Of a stretch of DNA of 64,000 nt, positions 26,501 through 38,599 are shown one piece after another. The notes under the pieces were generated by a model. The model was not told the DNA's origin and did no database searches. It was given only the letters and a program-made list of their open reading frames with translations. A program made the translations under genes and the position numbers. Origin of the DNA: Arenicola marina (Eukaryota > Annelida > Polychaeta > Arenicolidae). The stretch is from positions 3,472,001 through 3,536,000 of the forward strand of contig OZ025255.1 in the NCBI GenBank assembly GCA_964019135.1, read 5' to 3'. Within the stretch, counting starts at the first letter, position 1, and each line of letters opens with the position of its first letter.

Positions 26501-27780
26501 ACTCACCCTTGCTGAAGGACAGGGTGGTAGAGCCAGGGCAGGTAGCGGCCTATGGCCCGCTGGTCCCGGCCCTAGGCCAACAGGGGACAGCACTCACCCT
26601 TGTTGAAGGACGGGGTGGTAGAGCCAGGGCAGGTAGCGGCCAATGGCCCGCTGGTCCCGGCCCTAGGCCAACAGGGGACAACACTCACCCTTGTTGAAGG
26701 ACGGGGTGGTAGAGCCAGGGCAGGTAGCGGCCTATGGCCCGCTGGTCCCGGCCCTAGGCCAACAGGGGACAGCACTCATCCTTGTTGAAGGACAGGGTGG
26801 TAGAGCCAGGGCAGGTAGCGGCCTATGGCCCGCTAGTCCCGGCCCTAGGCCAACAGGGGACAGCACTCACCCTTGCTGAAGTACAGGGTGGTAGAGCCAG
26901 GGCAGGTAGCAGCCTATGGCCCGCTGGTCCCGGCCCTAGGCCAACAGGGGACAGCACTCACCCTTGTTGAAGGAGAGGGTGGTAGAGCCAGGGCAGGTAG
27001 GGGCCTATGGCCCGCTGGTCCCGGCCCTAGGCCAACAGGGGACAACACTCACCCTTGCTGAAGGACGGGGTGGTAGAGCCAGGGCAGGTTGCGGCCTTTG
27101 GCCCGCTGGTCCCGGCCCTAGGCCAACAGGGGACAGCACTCACCCTTGTTGAAGGACGGGGTGGTAGAGCCAGGGCAGGTAGCGGCCAATGGCCCGCTGG
27201 TCCCGGCCCTAGGCCAACAGGGCACAACACTCACCCTTGTTGAAGGACGGGGTGGTAGAGCCAGGGCAGGTAGCGGCCTATGGCCCGCTGGTCCCGGCCC
27301 TAGGCCAACAGGGGACAGCACTCACCCTTGTTGAAGGACAGGGTGGTAGAGTCAGGGCAGGTAGCGGCCTATGGCCCGCTAGTCCCGGCCCTAGGCCAAC
27401 AGGGGACAGCACTCACCCTTGCTGAAGGACAGGGTGGTAGAGCCAGGGCAGGTAGCAGCCTATGGCCCGCTGGTCCCGGCCCTAGGCCAACAGGGGACAG
27501 CACTCACCCTTGTTGAAGGAGAGGGTGGTAGAGCCAGGGCAGGTAGCGGCCTATGGCCCGCTGGTCCCGGCCCTAGGCCAACAGGGGACAACACTCACCC
27601 TTGCTGAAGGACGGGGTGGTAGAGCCAGGGCAGGTAGCGGCCTTTGGCCCGCTGGTCCCGGCCCTAGGCCAACAGGGGACAGCACTCACCCTTGTTGAAG
27701 GACGGGGTGGTAGAGCCACGGCAGGTAGCGGCCTATGGCCCGCTGGTCGCGGCCCTAGGCCAACAGGGGACAACACTCAC
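8561..27780 (-). repeat. 91-bp array, about 211 copies of the exon 9 end and donor
   Basis: In RNA sense each unit holds about 62 nt of exon 9 (encoding RDQRAIGRYLPWLYHPVLQQ), the donor GTGAGTG, then CTGTCCCCTGTTGGCCTAGG. From the lowest copy (near 8576) to the authentic donor at 27781 is 211 periods of 91 bp with only occasional 1-bp shifts. Nearly all copies keep GGTGAGTG. The non-exonic part is only 26 nt and itself ends in CCTAG, an acceptor-like sequence. The plus strand shows a chain of 62-codon open frames, one per unit, which are antisense by-products. Confidence 0.97.
10399..22594. repeat. 6,098-bp tandem duplication within the 91-bp array
   Basis: The sequence of variant units at 10399-16496 recurs in the same order at 16497-22594, offset 6,098 bp (67 units plus one base). 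Shared private variants include gcctttggcccgc, agcatatgacccgc, ccctaagcgaac and the 92-bp unit with ggcccccaggcc. Few differences are visible between halves. Inside each half a 1,911-bp (21-unit) block is also repeated, for example units at 12402 and 14313. A 1,457-bp repeat links 9397 and 10854. Confidence 0.88.
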
Positions 27781-27950
27781 CCTTGTTGAAGGACAGGGTG
27801 GTAGAGCCAGGGCAGGTAGCGGCCTATGGCCCGCTGGTCGCGGCCGGTGGCCTTGGTGAGCTCGAGGGCCACGAACTGTGCGACCCCCGCCTTGAGCAGA
27901 CTGCCCAGCGTGTCCTCGTTGAGGTTGTGACTGGCGCCCTTCATGTTGGT
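27781..27950 (-). CDS. UNC80: UNC80 exon 9 of window (170 bp)
   Basis: Reads TNMKGASHNLNEDTLGSLLK, AGVAQFVALELTKATGRDQR, then AIGRYLPWLYHPVLQQ plus two bases of Gly. The RYLPWLYHP motif followed by QQG is a UNC80 signature. The acceptor is a NAGNAG pair (TTGCAGCAG), so the exon may begin at 27953 with one extra Gln; family alignment by length favours 27950. The donor GTGAGT lies at 27780-27775. The last 62 or so bases and the donor are copied about 211 times downstream. In the exon frame the donor reads GGG TGA, so any failure to splice at the first donor stops translation at once. Confidence 0.94.
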
Positions 27951-28429
27951 CTGCTGCAAGCACAACAACCCGACAACACGTTACATACATTCCTCAATAT
28001 CATATAACCAAACTCAGCGAAATAAACAAGCATATATTACACATGCCACAGATCCACAGTCATTAATATCATCGATTGGAAACAAATAAACTTATATTCG
28101 GTATCATGGCATGAAATTGCCACGTTTTTTTTTTTCACAAGGCAAATTGTACCAGAAAAGTCGAAAAAAATAGTGCTGCCAATTGTTTACCTATATAAAT
28201 AAACCTATATTCTATATATCCATATTGCCTATTTGCGTAAGTTACTTCGGACTCTTACTGTAGTGTAAGATTAATAACTTTCATTATTGACTGGATAAGT
28301 TACGCAAAACCTCGTACTTGGTTTACAACCAAATAAGTAAATATTTCCTTGCACCAGATGAGGGTAGTTTCATAATAGATTTACAACATGCCACCATAAC
28401 AACAGTATGTCTTATTGACCTTGACCTAC
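27951..28429. other. Ordinary intron between exons 8 and 9
   Basis: 479 bp of AT-rich unique sequence with no tandem array, bounded by donor GTAGGT (28429) and the NAGNAG acceptor (27951-27953). Contains a 10-T run near 28125. Together with the 100-bp exon 1-2 intron it is one of only two introns here without a minisatellite. Confidence 0.85.
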
Positions 28430-28612
28430 CTTGACCTTGTTGATGGTGTGGAGGTCAGACACGAAGTCCATGCACTCGGCCACGTGCTGCTTCATGCACT
28501 CGGCGGCGTTGGTGGAGACGAGGCTCTGGCTGTAGGGGTTGTAGGTGTAGGCGCTCAGCTCCGCCACGATGTTGGTCGGCCCGATGGTACCCCCAGAGTC
28601 CACACACACCAG
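28430..28612 (-). CDS. UNC80: UNC80 exon 8 of window (183 bp, 61 codons)
   Basis: Reads LVCVDSGGTIGPTNIVAELS, AYTYNPYSQSLVSTNAAECM, then KQHVAECMDFVSDLHTINKVK. The vertebrate counterpart runs FICADAGT... to AAMECVRQYINEVLDFMADMHTL, which supports the frame and both ends. The acceptor TGTGTGTCAG lies before 28612, and the donor GTAGGT lies at 28429-28424. Both borders are phase 0. The first 50 or so bases of this exon (through TNIVA) plus the acceptor are repeated about 95-100 times upstream. The exon is placed at the copy that runs on into AELSAYTYN. Confidence 0.94.
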
Positions 28613-31600
28613 CTGACACACAGACAGACAGACAGGGGTGAGACACGGCAGACAAGGCATGGCCACGATGTTGGTCAGCCCGATGGTACCCCCGGAGTCC
28701 ACACACACCAGGTGACAGACAGACAGACAGGGGTGAGACACGGCAGACAAGGCAGGGCCACGATGTTGGTCGGCCCGATGGTACCCCCGGAGTCCACACA
28801 CACCAGCTGACAGACACACAGACAGACAGACAGGGGTGAGACACGGCAGATAAGGCATGGCCACGATGTTGGTCGGCCCGATGGTACCCCCAGAGTCCAC
28901 ACACACCAGCTGACACACAGACAGACAGACAGGGGTGAGACACGGCAGACAAGGCATGGCCACGATGTTGGTCGGCCCGATGGTACCCCCTGAGTCCACA
29001 CACACCAGCTGACAGACACACAGACAGACAGACAGGGGTGAGACACGGCAGATAAGGCATGGCCACGATGTTGGTCGGCCCGATGGTACCCCCGGAGTCC
29101 ACACACACCAGCTGACACACACACAGACAGACAGGGGTGAGACACGGCAGACAAGGCATGGCCACGATGTTGGTCGGCCCGATGGTACCCCCAGAGTCCA
29201 CACACACCAGCTGACAGACAGACAGACAGGGGTGAGACACGGCAGACAAGGCATGGCCACGATGTTGGTCGGCCCGATGGTACCCCCGGAGTCCACACAC
29301 ACCAGCTGACAGACACACAGACAGACAGACAGGGGTGAGACACGGCAGATAAGGCATGGCCACGATGTTGGTCGGCCCGATGGTACCCTCGGAGTCCACA
29401 CACACCAGCTGACACACAGACAGACAGACAGGGGTGAGACACGGTAGACAAGGCATGGCCACGATGTTGGTCGGCCCGATGGTACCCCCGGAGTCCACAC
29501 ACACCAGCTGACAGACACACAGACAGACAGACAGGGGTGAGACACGGCAGATAAGGCATGGCCACGATGTTGGTCGGCCCGATGGTACCCTCGGAGTCCA
29601 CACACACCAGCTGACACACAGACAGACAGACAGGGGTGATACACGGCAGACAAGGCAGGGCCACGATGTTGGTCGGCCCGATGGTACCCCCGGAGTCCAC
29701 ACACACCAGCTGACAGACACACAGACAGACAGACAGGGGTGAGACACGGCAGATAAGGCATGGCCACGATGTTGGTCGGCCCGATGGTACCCCCAGAGTC
29801 CACACACACCAGCTGACACACACACAGACAGACAGGGGTGAGACACGGCAGATAAGGCATGGCCACGATGTTGGTCGGCCCGATGGTACCCCCAGAGTCC
29901 ACACACACCAGCTGACACACACACAGACAGACAGGGGTGAGACACGGCAGACAAGGCATGGCCACGATGTTGGTCGGCCCGATGGTACCCCCGGAGTCCA
30001 CACACACCAGCTGACAGACACACAGACAGACAGACAGGGGTGAGACACGGCAGATAAGGCATGGCCACGATATTGGTCGGCCCGATGGTACCCTCGGAGT
30101 CCACACACACCAGCTGACACACAGACAGACAGACAGGGGTGAGACACGGCAGACAAGGCATGGCCACGATGTTGGTCGGCCCGATGGTACCCTCGGAGTC
30201 CACACACACCAGCTGACACACACACAGACAGACAGGGGTGAGACACGGCAGACAAGGCATGGCCACGATGTTGGTCGGCCCGATGGTACCCCCGGAGTCC
30301 ACACACACCAGCTGACAGACACACAGACAGACAGACAGGGGTGAGACACGGCAGATAAGGCATGGCCACGATGTTGGTCGGCCCGATGGTACCCCCAGAG
30401 TCCACACACACCAGCTGACAGACACACAGACAGACAGACAGGGGTGAGACACGGCAGACAAGGCATGGCCACGATGTTGGTCGGCCCGATGGTACCCCCG
30501 GAGTCCACACACACCAGCTGACACACACACAGACAGACAGGGGTGAGACACGGCAGACAAGGCATGGCCACGATGTTGGTCGGCCCGATGGTACCCCCGG
30601 AGTCCACACACACCAGCTGACAGACACACAGACAGACAGACAGGGGTGAGACACGGCAGATAAGGCATGGCCACGATGTTGGTCGGCCCGATGGTACCCC
30701 CAGAGTCCACACACACCAGCTGACACACACACAGACAGACAGGGGTGAGACACGGCAGACAAGGCATGGCCACGATGTTGGTCGGCCCGATGGTACCCCC
30801 GGAGTCCACACACACCAGCTGACAGACACACAGACAGACAGACAGGGGTGAGACACGGCAGATAAGGCATGGCCACGATGTTGGTCGGCCCGATGGTACC
30901 CTCGGAGTCCACACACACCAGCTGACACACAGACAGACAGACAGGGCTGATACACGGCAGACAAGGCAGGGCCACGATGTTGGTCGGCCCGATGGTACCC
31001 CCGGAGTCCACACACACCAGCTGACAGACACACAGACAGACAGACAGGGGTGAGACACGGCAGATAAGGCATGGCCACGATGTTGGTCGGCCCGATGGTA
31101 CCCCCAGAGTCCACACACACCAGCTGACACACACACAGACAGACAGGGGTGAGACACGGCAGATAAGGCATGGCCACGATGTTGGTCGGCCCGATGGTAC
31201 CCCCAGAGTCCACACACACCAGCTGACACACACACAGACAGACAGGGGTGAGACACGGCAGATAAGGCATGGCCACGATGTTGGTCGGCCCGATGGTACC
31301 CCCAGAGTCCACACACACCAGCTGACACACACACAGACAGACAGGGGTGAGACACGGCAGATAAGGCATGGCCACGATGTTGGTCGGCCCGATGGTACCC
31401 CCAGAGTCCACACACACCAGCTGACACACACACAGACAGACAGACAGGGGTGAGACACGGCAGATAAGGCATGGCCACGATGTTGGTCGGCCCGATGGTA
31501 CCCCCAGAGTCCACACACACCAGCTGACACACACACAGACAGACAGGGGTGAGACACGGCAGATAAGGCATGGCCACGATGTTGGTCGGCCCGATGGTAC

Positions 31601-34600
31601 CCCCAGAGTCCACACACACCAGCTGACACACACACAGACAGACAGGGGTGAGACACGGCAGACAAGGCATGGCCACGATGTTGGTCGGCCCGATGGTACC
31701 CCCGGAGTCCACACACACCAGCTGACAGACACACAGACAGACAGACAGGGGTGAGACACGGCAGATAAGGCATGGCCACGATGTTGGTCGGCCCGATGGT
31801 ACCCTCGGAGTCCACACACACCAGCTGACACACAGACAGACAGACAGGGGTGAGACACGGCAGACAAGGCATGGCCACGATGTTGGTCGGCCCGATGGTA
31901 CCCCCGGAGTCCACACACACCAGCTGACAGACACACAGACAGACAGACAGGGGTGAGACACGGCAGATAAGGCATGGCCACGATGTTGGTCGGCCCGATG
32001 GTACCCCCGGAGTCCACACACACCAGCTGACACGCAGACAGACAGACAGACAGGGGTGAGACACGGCAGATAAGGCATGGCCACGATGTTGGTCAGCCCG
32101 ATGGTACCCCCAGAGTCCACACACACCAGCTGACACACAGACAGACAGGGGTGAGACACGGCAGACAAGGCATGGCCACGATGTTGGTCAGCCCGATGGT
32201 ACCCCCAGAGTCCACACACACCAGCTGACACACACACAGACAGACAGGGGTGAGACACGGCAGATAAGGCATAGCCACGATGTTGGTCGGCCCGATGGTA
32301 CCCCCGGAGTCCACACACACCAGCTGACACACAGACAGACAGACAGGGGTGAGACACGGCAGACAGGGCAGGGCCACGATGTTGGTCGGCCCGATGGTAC
32401 CCCCGGAGTCCACACACACCAGCTGACAGACCCACAGACAGACAGACAGGGGTGAGACACGGCAGATAAGGCATAGCCACGATGTTGGTCGGCCCGATGG
32501 TACCCCCGGAGTCCACACACACCAGCTGACACACACACAGACAGACAGGGGTGAGACACGGCAGACAAGGCATGGCCACGATGTTGGTCAGCCCGATGGT
32601 ACCCCCGGAGTCCACACACACCAGCTGACAGACAGACAGACAGACAGGGGTGAGACACGGCAGATAAGGCATAGCCACGATGTTGGTCGGCCCGATGGTA
32701 CCCCCGGAGTACACACACACCAGCTGACACACACACAGACAGACAGACAGGGGTGAGACACGGCAGATAAGGCATGGCCACGATGTTGGTCGGCCCGATG
32801 GTACCCCCAGAGTCCACACACACCAGCTGACAGACACACAGACAGACAGACAGGGGTGAGACACGGCAGATAAGGCATGGCCACGATGTTGGTCGGCCCG
32901 ATGGTACCCCCGGAGTCCACACACACCAGCTGACACACACACAGACAGACAGGGGTGAGACACGGCAGACAAGGCAGGGCCACGATGTTGGTCGGCCCGA
33001 TGGTACCCCCAGAGTCCACACACACCAGCTGACACACAGACAGACAGACAGGGGTGATACACGGCAGACAAGGCATGGCCACGATGTTGGTCGGCCCGAT
33101 GGTACCCCCGGAGTCCACACACACCAGCTGACACACAGACAGACAGGGGTGAGACACGGCAGACAAGGCATGGCCACGATGTTGGTCGGCCCGATGGTAC
33201 CCCCGGAGTCCACACACACCAGCTGACACACACACAGACAGACAGGGGTGAGACACGGCAGACAAGGCATGGCCACGATGTTGGTCGGCCCGATGGTACC
33301 CCCGGAGTCCACACACACCAGCTGACAGACACACAGACAGACAGACAGGGGTGAGACACGGCAGATAAGGCATGGCCACGATGTTGGTCGGCCCGATGGT
33401 ACCCTCGGAGTCCACACACACCAGCTGACACACAGACAGACAGACAGGGGTGAGACACGGCAGACAAGGCATGGCCACGATGTTGGTCGGCCCGATGGTA
33501 CCCCCGGAGTCCACACACACCAGCTGACAGACACACAGACAGACAGACAGGGGTGAGACACGGCAGATAAGGCATGGCCACGATGTTGGTCGGCCCGATG
33601 GTACCCCCGGAGTCCACACACACCAGCTGACACGCAGACAGACAGACAGACAGGGGTGAGACACGGCAGATAAGGCATGGCCACGATGTTGGTCAGCCCG
33701 ATGGTACCCCCAGAGTCCACACACACCAGCTGACACACAGACAGACAGGGGTGAGACACGGCAGACAAGGCATGGCCACGATGTTGGTCAGCCCGATGGT
33801 ACCCCCGGAGTCCACACACACCAGCTGACACACACACAGACAGACAGGGGTGAGACACGGCAGATAAGGCATAGCCACGATGTTGGTCGGCCCGATGGTA
33901 CCCCCGGAGTCCACACACACCAGCTGACACACAGACAGACAGACAGGGGTGAGACACGGCAGACAGGGCAGGGCCACGATGTTGGTCGGCCCGATGGTAC
34001 CCCCGGAGTCCACACACACCAGCTGACAGACACACAGACAGACAGACAGGGGTGAGACACGGCAGACAAGGCATGGCCACGATGTTGGTCGGCCCGATGG
34101 TACCCCCGGAGTCCACACACACCAGCTGACACACACACAGACAGACAGACAGGGGTGAGACACGGCAGATAAGGCATGGCCACGATGTTGGTCGGCCCGA
34201 TGGTACCCCCGGAGTCCACACACACCAGCTGACACACACACAGACAGACAGGGGTGAGACACGGCAGACAAGGCAGGGCCACGATGTTGGTCGGCCCGAT
34301 GGTACCCCCAGAGTCCACACACACCAGCTGACACACAGACAGACAGACAGGGGTGATACACGGCAGACAAGGCATGGCCACGATGTTGGTCGGCCCGATG
34401 GTACCCCCGGAGTCCACACACACCAGCTGACACACAGACAGACAGGGGTGAGACACGGCAGACAAGGCATGGCCACGATGTTGGTCGGCCCGATGGTACC
34501 CCCGGAGTCCACACACACCAGCTGACACACACACAGACAGACAGGGGTGAGACACGGCAGACAAGGCATGGCCACGATGTTGGTCGGCCCGATGGTACCC

Positions 34601-37600
34601 CCGGAGTCCACACACACCAGCTGACACACAGACAGACAGGGGTGAGACACGGCAGACAAGGCATGGCCACGATGTTGGTCGGCCCGATGGTACCCCCGGA
34701 GTCCACACACACCAGCTGACACACACACAGACAGACAGGGGTGAGACACGGCAGACAAGGCATGGCCACGATGTTGGTCGGCCCGATGGTACCCCCGGAG
34801 TCCACACACACCAGCTGACACACAGACAGACAGACAGGGGTGAGACACGGCAGACAAGGCATGGCCACGATGTTGGTCGGCCCGATGGTACCCCCGGAGT
34901 CCACACACACCAGCTGACACACAGACAGACAGACAGGGGTGAGACACGGCAGACAAGGCATGGCCACGATGTTGGTCAGCCCGATGGTACCCCCGGAGTC
35001 CACACACACCAGCTGACACACACACAGACAGACAGGGGTGAGACACGGCAGACAAGGCAGGGCCACGATGTTGGTCGGCCCGATGGTTCCCCCAGAGTCC
35101 ACACACACCAGCTGACACACAGACAGACAGACAGGGGTGAGACACGGCAGACAAGGCATGGCCACGATGTTGGTCGGCCCAATGGTACCCCCAGAGTCCA
35201 CACACCCGAGCTGACAGACAGACAGGGGTGAGACACGGCAGACAAGGCAGGGCCACGATGTTGGTCGGCCCGATGGTTCCCCCAGAGTCCACACACACCA
35301 GCTGACACACAGACAGACAGGGGTGAGACACGGCAGACAAGGCATGGCCACGATGTTGGTCAGCCCGATGGTACCCCCAGAGTCCACACACACCAGCTGA
35401 CAGACAGACAGACAGGGGTGAGACACGGCAGATAAGGCATGGCCACGATGTTGGTCGGCCCGATGGTACCCCCAGAGTCCACACACACCAGCTGACACAC
35501 ACACAGACAGACAGGGGTGAGACACGGCAGACAAGGCAGGGCCACGATGTTGGTCGGCCCGATGGTACCCCCGGAGTCCACACACACCAGCTGACACACA
35601 CACAGACAGACAGGGGTGAGACACGGCAGACAAGACATGGCCACGATGTTGGTCGGCCCGATGGTACCCCCGGAGTCCACACACACCAGCTGACACACAG
35701 ACAGACAGACAGGGGTGAGACACGGCAGACAAGGCAGGGCCACGATTTTGGTCAGCCCGATGGTACCCTCGGAGTCCACACACACCAGCTGACACACACA
35801 CAGACAGACAGGGGTGAGACACGGCAGACAAGACATGGCCACGATGTTGGTCGGCCCGATGGTACCCCCGGAGTCCACACACACCAGCTGACACACAGAC
35901 AGACAGACAGGGGTGAGACACGGCAGACAAGGCATGGCCACGATGTTGGTCGGACCGATGGTTCCCCCAGAGTCCACACACACCAGCTGACACACAGACA
36001 GACAGACAGGGGTGAGACACGGCAGATAAGGCATGGCCACGATGTTGGTCGGCCCGATGGTACCCCCAGAGTCCACACACACCAGCTGACACACACACAG
36101 GCAGACAGGGGTGAGACACGGCAGACAAGGCAGGGCCACGATGTTGGTCGGCCCGATGGTACCCCCGGAGTCCACACACACCAGCTGACACACACACAGA
36201 CAGACAGGGGTGAGACACGGCAGACAAGACATGGCCACGATGTTGGTCGGCCCGATGGTACCCCCGGAGTCCACACACACCAGCTGACACACAGACAGAC
36301 AGACAGGGGTGAGACACGGCAGACAAGGCAGGGCCACGATTTTGGTCAGCCCGATGGTACCCTCGGAGTCCACACACACCAGCTGACACACACACAGACA
36401 GACAGGGGTGAGACACGGCAGACAAGACATGGCCACGATGTTGGTCGGCCCGATGGTACCCCCGGAGTCCACACACACCAGCTGACACACAGACAGACAG
36501 ACAGGGGCGAGACACGGCAGACAAGGCATGGCCACGATGTTGGTCGGACCGATGGTTCCCCCAGAGTCCACACACACCAGCTGACAGACAGACAGACAGG
36601 GGTGAGACACGGCAGACAAGGCAGGGCCACGATGTTGGTCAGCTCGATGGTACCCTCGGAGTCCACACACACCAGCTGACACACAGACAGACAGGCGTGA
36701 GACACGCCAGACAAGGCATGGCCACGATGTTGGTCGGCCCGATGGTACCCCCGGAGTCCACACACACCAGCTGACACACAGACAGACAGACAGGGGTGAG
36801 ACACGGCAGACAAGGCAGGGCCACGATGTTGGTCGGCCCGATGGTACCCCCGGAGTCCACACACACCAGCTGACACACAGACAGACAGGGGTGAGACACG
36901 GCAGACAAGGCATGGCCACGATGTTGGTCGGCCCGATGGTACCCCCAGAGTCCACACACACCAGCTGACACACACACAGACAGACAGACAGGGGTGAGAC
37001 ACGGCAGACAAGGCATGGCCACGATGTTGGTCAGCCCGATGGTACCCCCGGAGTCCACACACACCAGCTGACACACACACAGACAGACAGGGGTGAGACA
37101 CGGCAGACAAGGCAGGGCCACGATTTTGGTCAGCCCGATGGTACCCTCGGAGTCCACACACACCAGCTGACACACAGACAGACAGACAGGGGTGAGACAC
37201 GGCAGACAAGGCATGGCCACGATGTTGGTCGGCCCGATGGTACCCCCGGAGTCCACACACACCAGCTGACACACAGACAGACAGGGGTGAGACACGGCAG
37301 ACAAGGCAGGGCCACGATTTTGGTCAGCCCGATGGTACCCCCGGAGTCCACACACACCAGCTGACACACAGACAGACAGACAGGGGTGAGACACGGCAGA
37401 CAAGGCAGGGCCACGATTTTGGTCAGCCCGATGGTACCCTCGGAGTCCACACACACCAGCTGACACACAGACAGACAGACAGGGGTGAGACACAGCAGAC
37501 AAGGCATGGCCACGATGTTGGTCGGCCCGATGGTACCCCCGGAGTCCACACACACCAGCTGACAGACAGACAGACAGGGGTGAGACACGGCAGACAAGGC

Positions 37601-38194
37601 ATGGCCACGATGTTGGTCGGCCCGATGGTAACCCCGGAGTCCACACACACCAGCTGACACACAGACAGACAGACAGACAGGGGTGAGACACGGCAGACAA
37701 GGCATGGCCACGATGTTGGTCAGCCCGATGGTACCCCCGGAGTCCACACACACCAGCTGACACACAGACAGACAGACAGGGGTGATACACGGCAGACAAG
37801 GCATGGCCACGATGTTGGTCGGCCCGATGGTACCCCCGGTGTCCACACACACCAGCTGACACACAGACAGACAGACAGACAGGGGTGAGACACGGCAGAC
37901 AAGGCAGGGCCACGATTTTGGTCAGCCCGATGGTACCCTCGGAGTCCACACACACCAGCTGACACACAGACAGACAGACAGGGGTGAGACACGGCAGACA
38001 AGGCATGGCCACGATGTTGGTCGGCCCGATGGTACCCCCGGAGTCCACACACACCAGCTGACACACAGACAGACAGACAGGGGTGATACACGGCAGACAA
38101 GGCGTGGCCACGATGTTGGTCGGCCCGATGGTACCCCCGGAGTCCACACACACCAGCTGACACACAGACAGACAGACAGGGGTGAGACACGGCA
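28613..38194 (-). repeat. About 98-bp array, 95-100 copies of exon 8 acceptor and start
   Basis: In RNA sense each unit has a pyrimidine/TCTG tract (CTGTCTGTCTGTGTGTCAG), the first 50 or so bases of exon 8 (LVCVDSGGTIGPTNIVA), then CATGCCTTGTCTGCCGTGTC and TCACCCCTGTC. Length varies between about 92 and 103 bp, mainly through the number of CTGT steps and CACA steps. Most units contain no TAA, TAG or TGA in any sense frame, so three long sense frames overlap (all open from 28675 to 32023; longest 1,722 codons). Units with gtcagcccg instead of gtcggcccg gain a TGA in one frame. One copy near 28709 has a broken acceptor (ccaggtgac). Confidence 0.95.
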
Positions 38195-38475
38195 GAGGTC
38201 CCAGAGTGTGACGCACTGGGCCTGGGCGACCAGAGAGGTCCCAGAGTGTGACGCACTGGGCCTGGGTGACCAGGGAGGTCCCAGAGTGTGACGCACTGGG
38301 CCTGGGTGACCAGGGAGGTCCCAGAGTGTGACGCACTGGGCCTGGGTGACCAGAGAGGTCCCAGAGTGTGACGCACGGGGCCTGGGTGACCAGGGAGGTC
38401 CCAGAGTGTGACGCACTGGCCTGAGTGACCAGGGAGGTCCCAGAGTGTGACGCACTGGCCTGAGTGACCAGGGAG
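38195..38475. repeat. 40-bp minisatellite after exon 7 donor
   Basis: Seven copies of a 40-bp unit (aggtcccagagtgtgacgca, then ctgggcctgggtgaccaggg), the last two shortened by one or two bases. It begins about 15 nt downstream of the exon 7 donor and does not include it. It abuts the 98-bp acceptor array directly at 38194, so the exon 7-8 intron is repeat from end to end. Confidence 0.93.
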
Positions 38476-38489
38476 AGGTGGTTCCTTAC

Positions 38490-38594
38490 CTGCACCAGCA
38501 GTACCAGGTTCTCGTCAGGGAGAGTCGTCTTGAACTTGAGGGCCTGCATCAACTCAAACACGATGCTGCGAGACAGGAAGAGCCGGTCTCTCTC
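38490..38594 (-). CDS. UNC80: UNC80 exon 7 of window (105 bp, 35 codons)
   Basis: Reads ERDRLFLSRSIVFELMQALK, then FKTTLPDENLVLLVQ. Vertebrate UNC80 has ERDKFYLSRSVVLELLQALK at this point (from memory), a near residue-for-residue match. The acceptor is GTACTTTAG before 38594, with a modest pyrimidine tract. The donor is GTAAGG at 38489-38484. Both borders are phase 0. The exon is isolated: 17.7 kb of intron lies upstream and 9.9 kb downstream, both nearly pure repeat. Confidence 0.95.
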
Positions 38595-38599
38595 CTAAA

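Noticed and set aside
8563-28007. A chain of about 62-codon plus-strand frames (MLKDGVVEPGQVAAYGPLVPAL...), one per 91-bp unit
   Set aside because: They are antisense to the exon 9 copies; each starts in one unit and ends in the next only because the unit lacks a stop for that distance. They show no family resemblance, and the minus strand carries the conserved protein.
28412-36973. Very long minus-strand frames of up to 1,722 codons (Cys/Val-rich repeats) as a giant secreted or repetitive protein gene
   Set aside because: They arise because the 98-bp unit lacks stop triplets in any sense frame. The same sequence is open in three frames at once, and it merges with UNC80 exon 8 only at 28612. 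Kept as a finding about possible exonisation, not as a gene.
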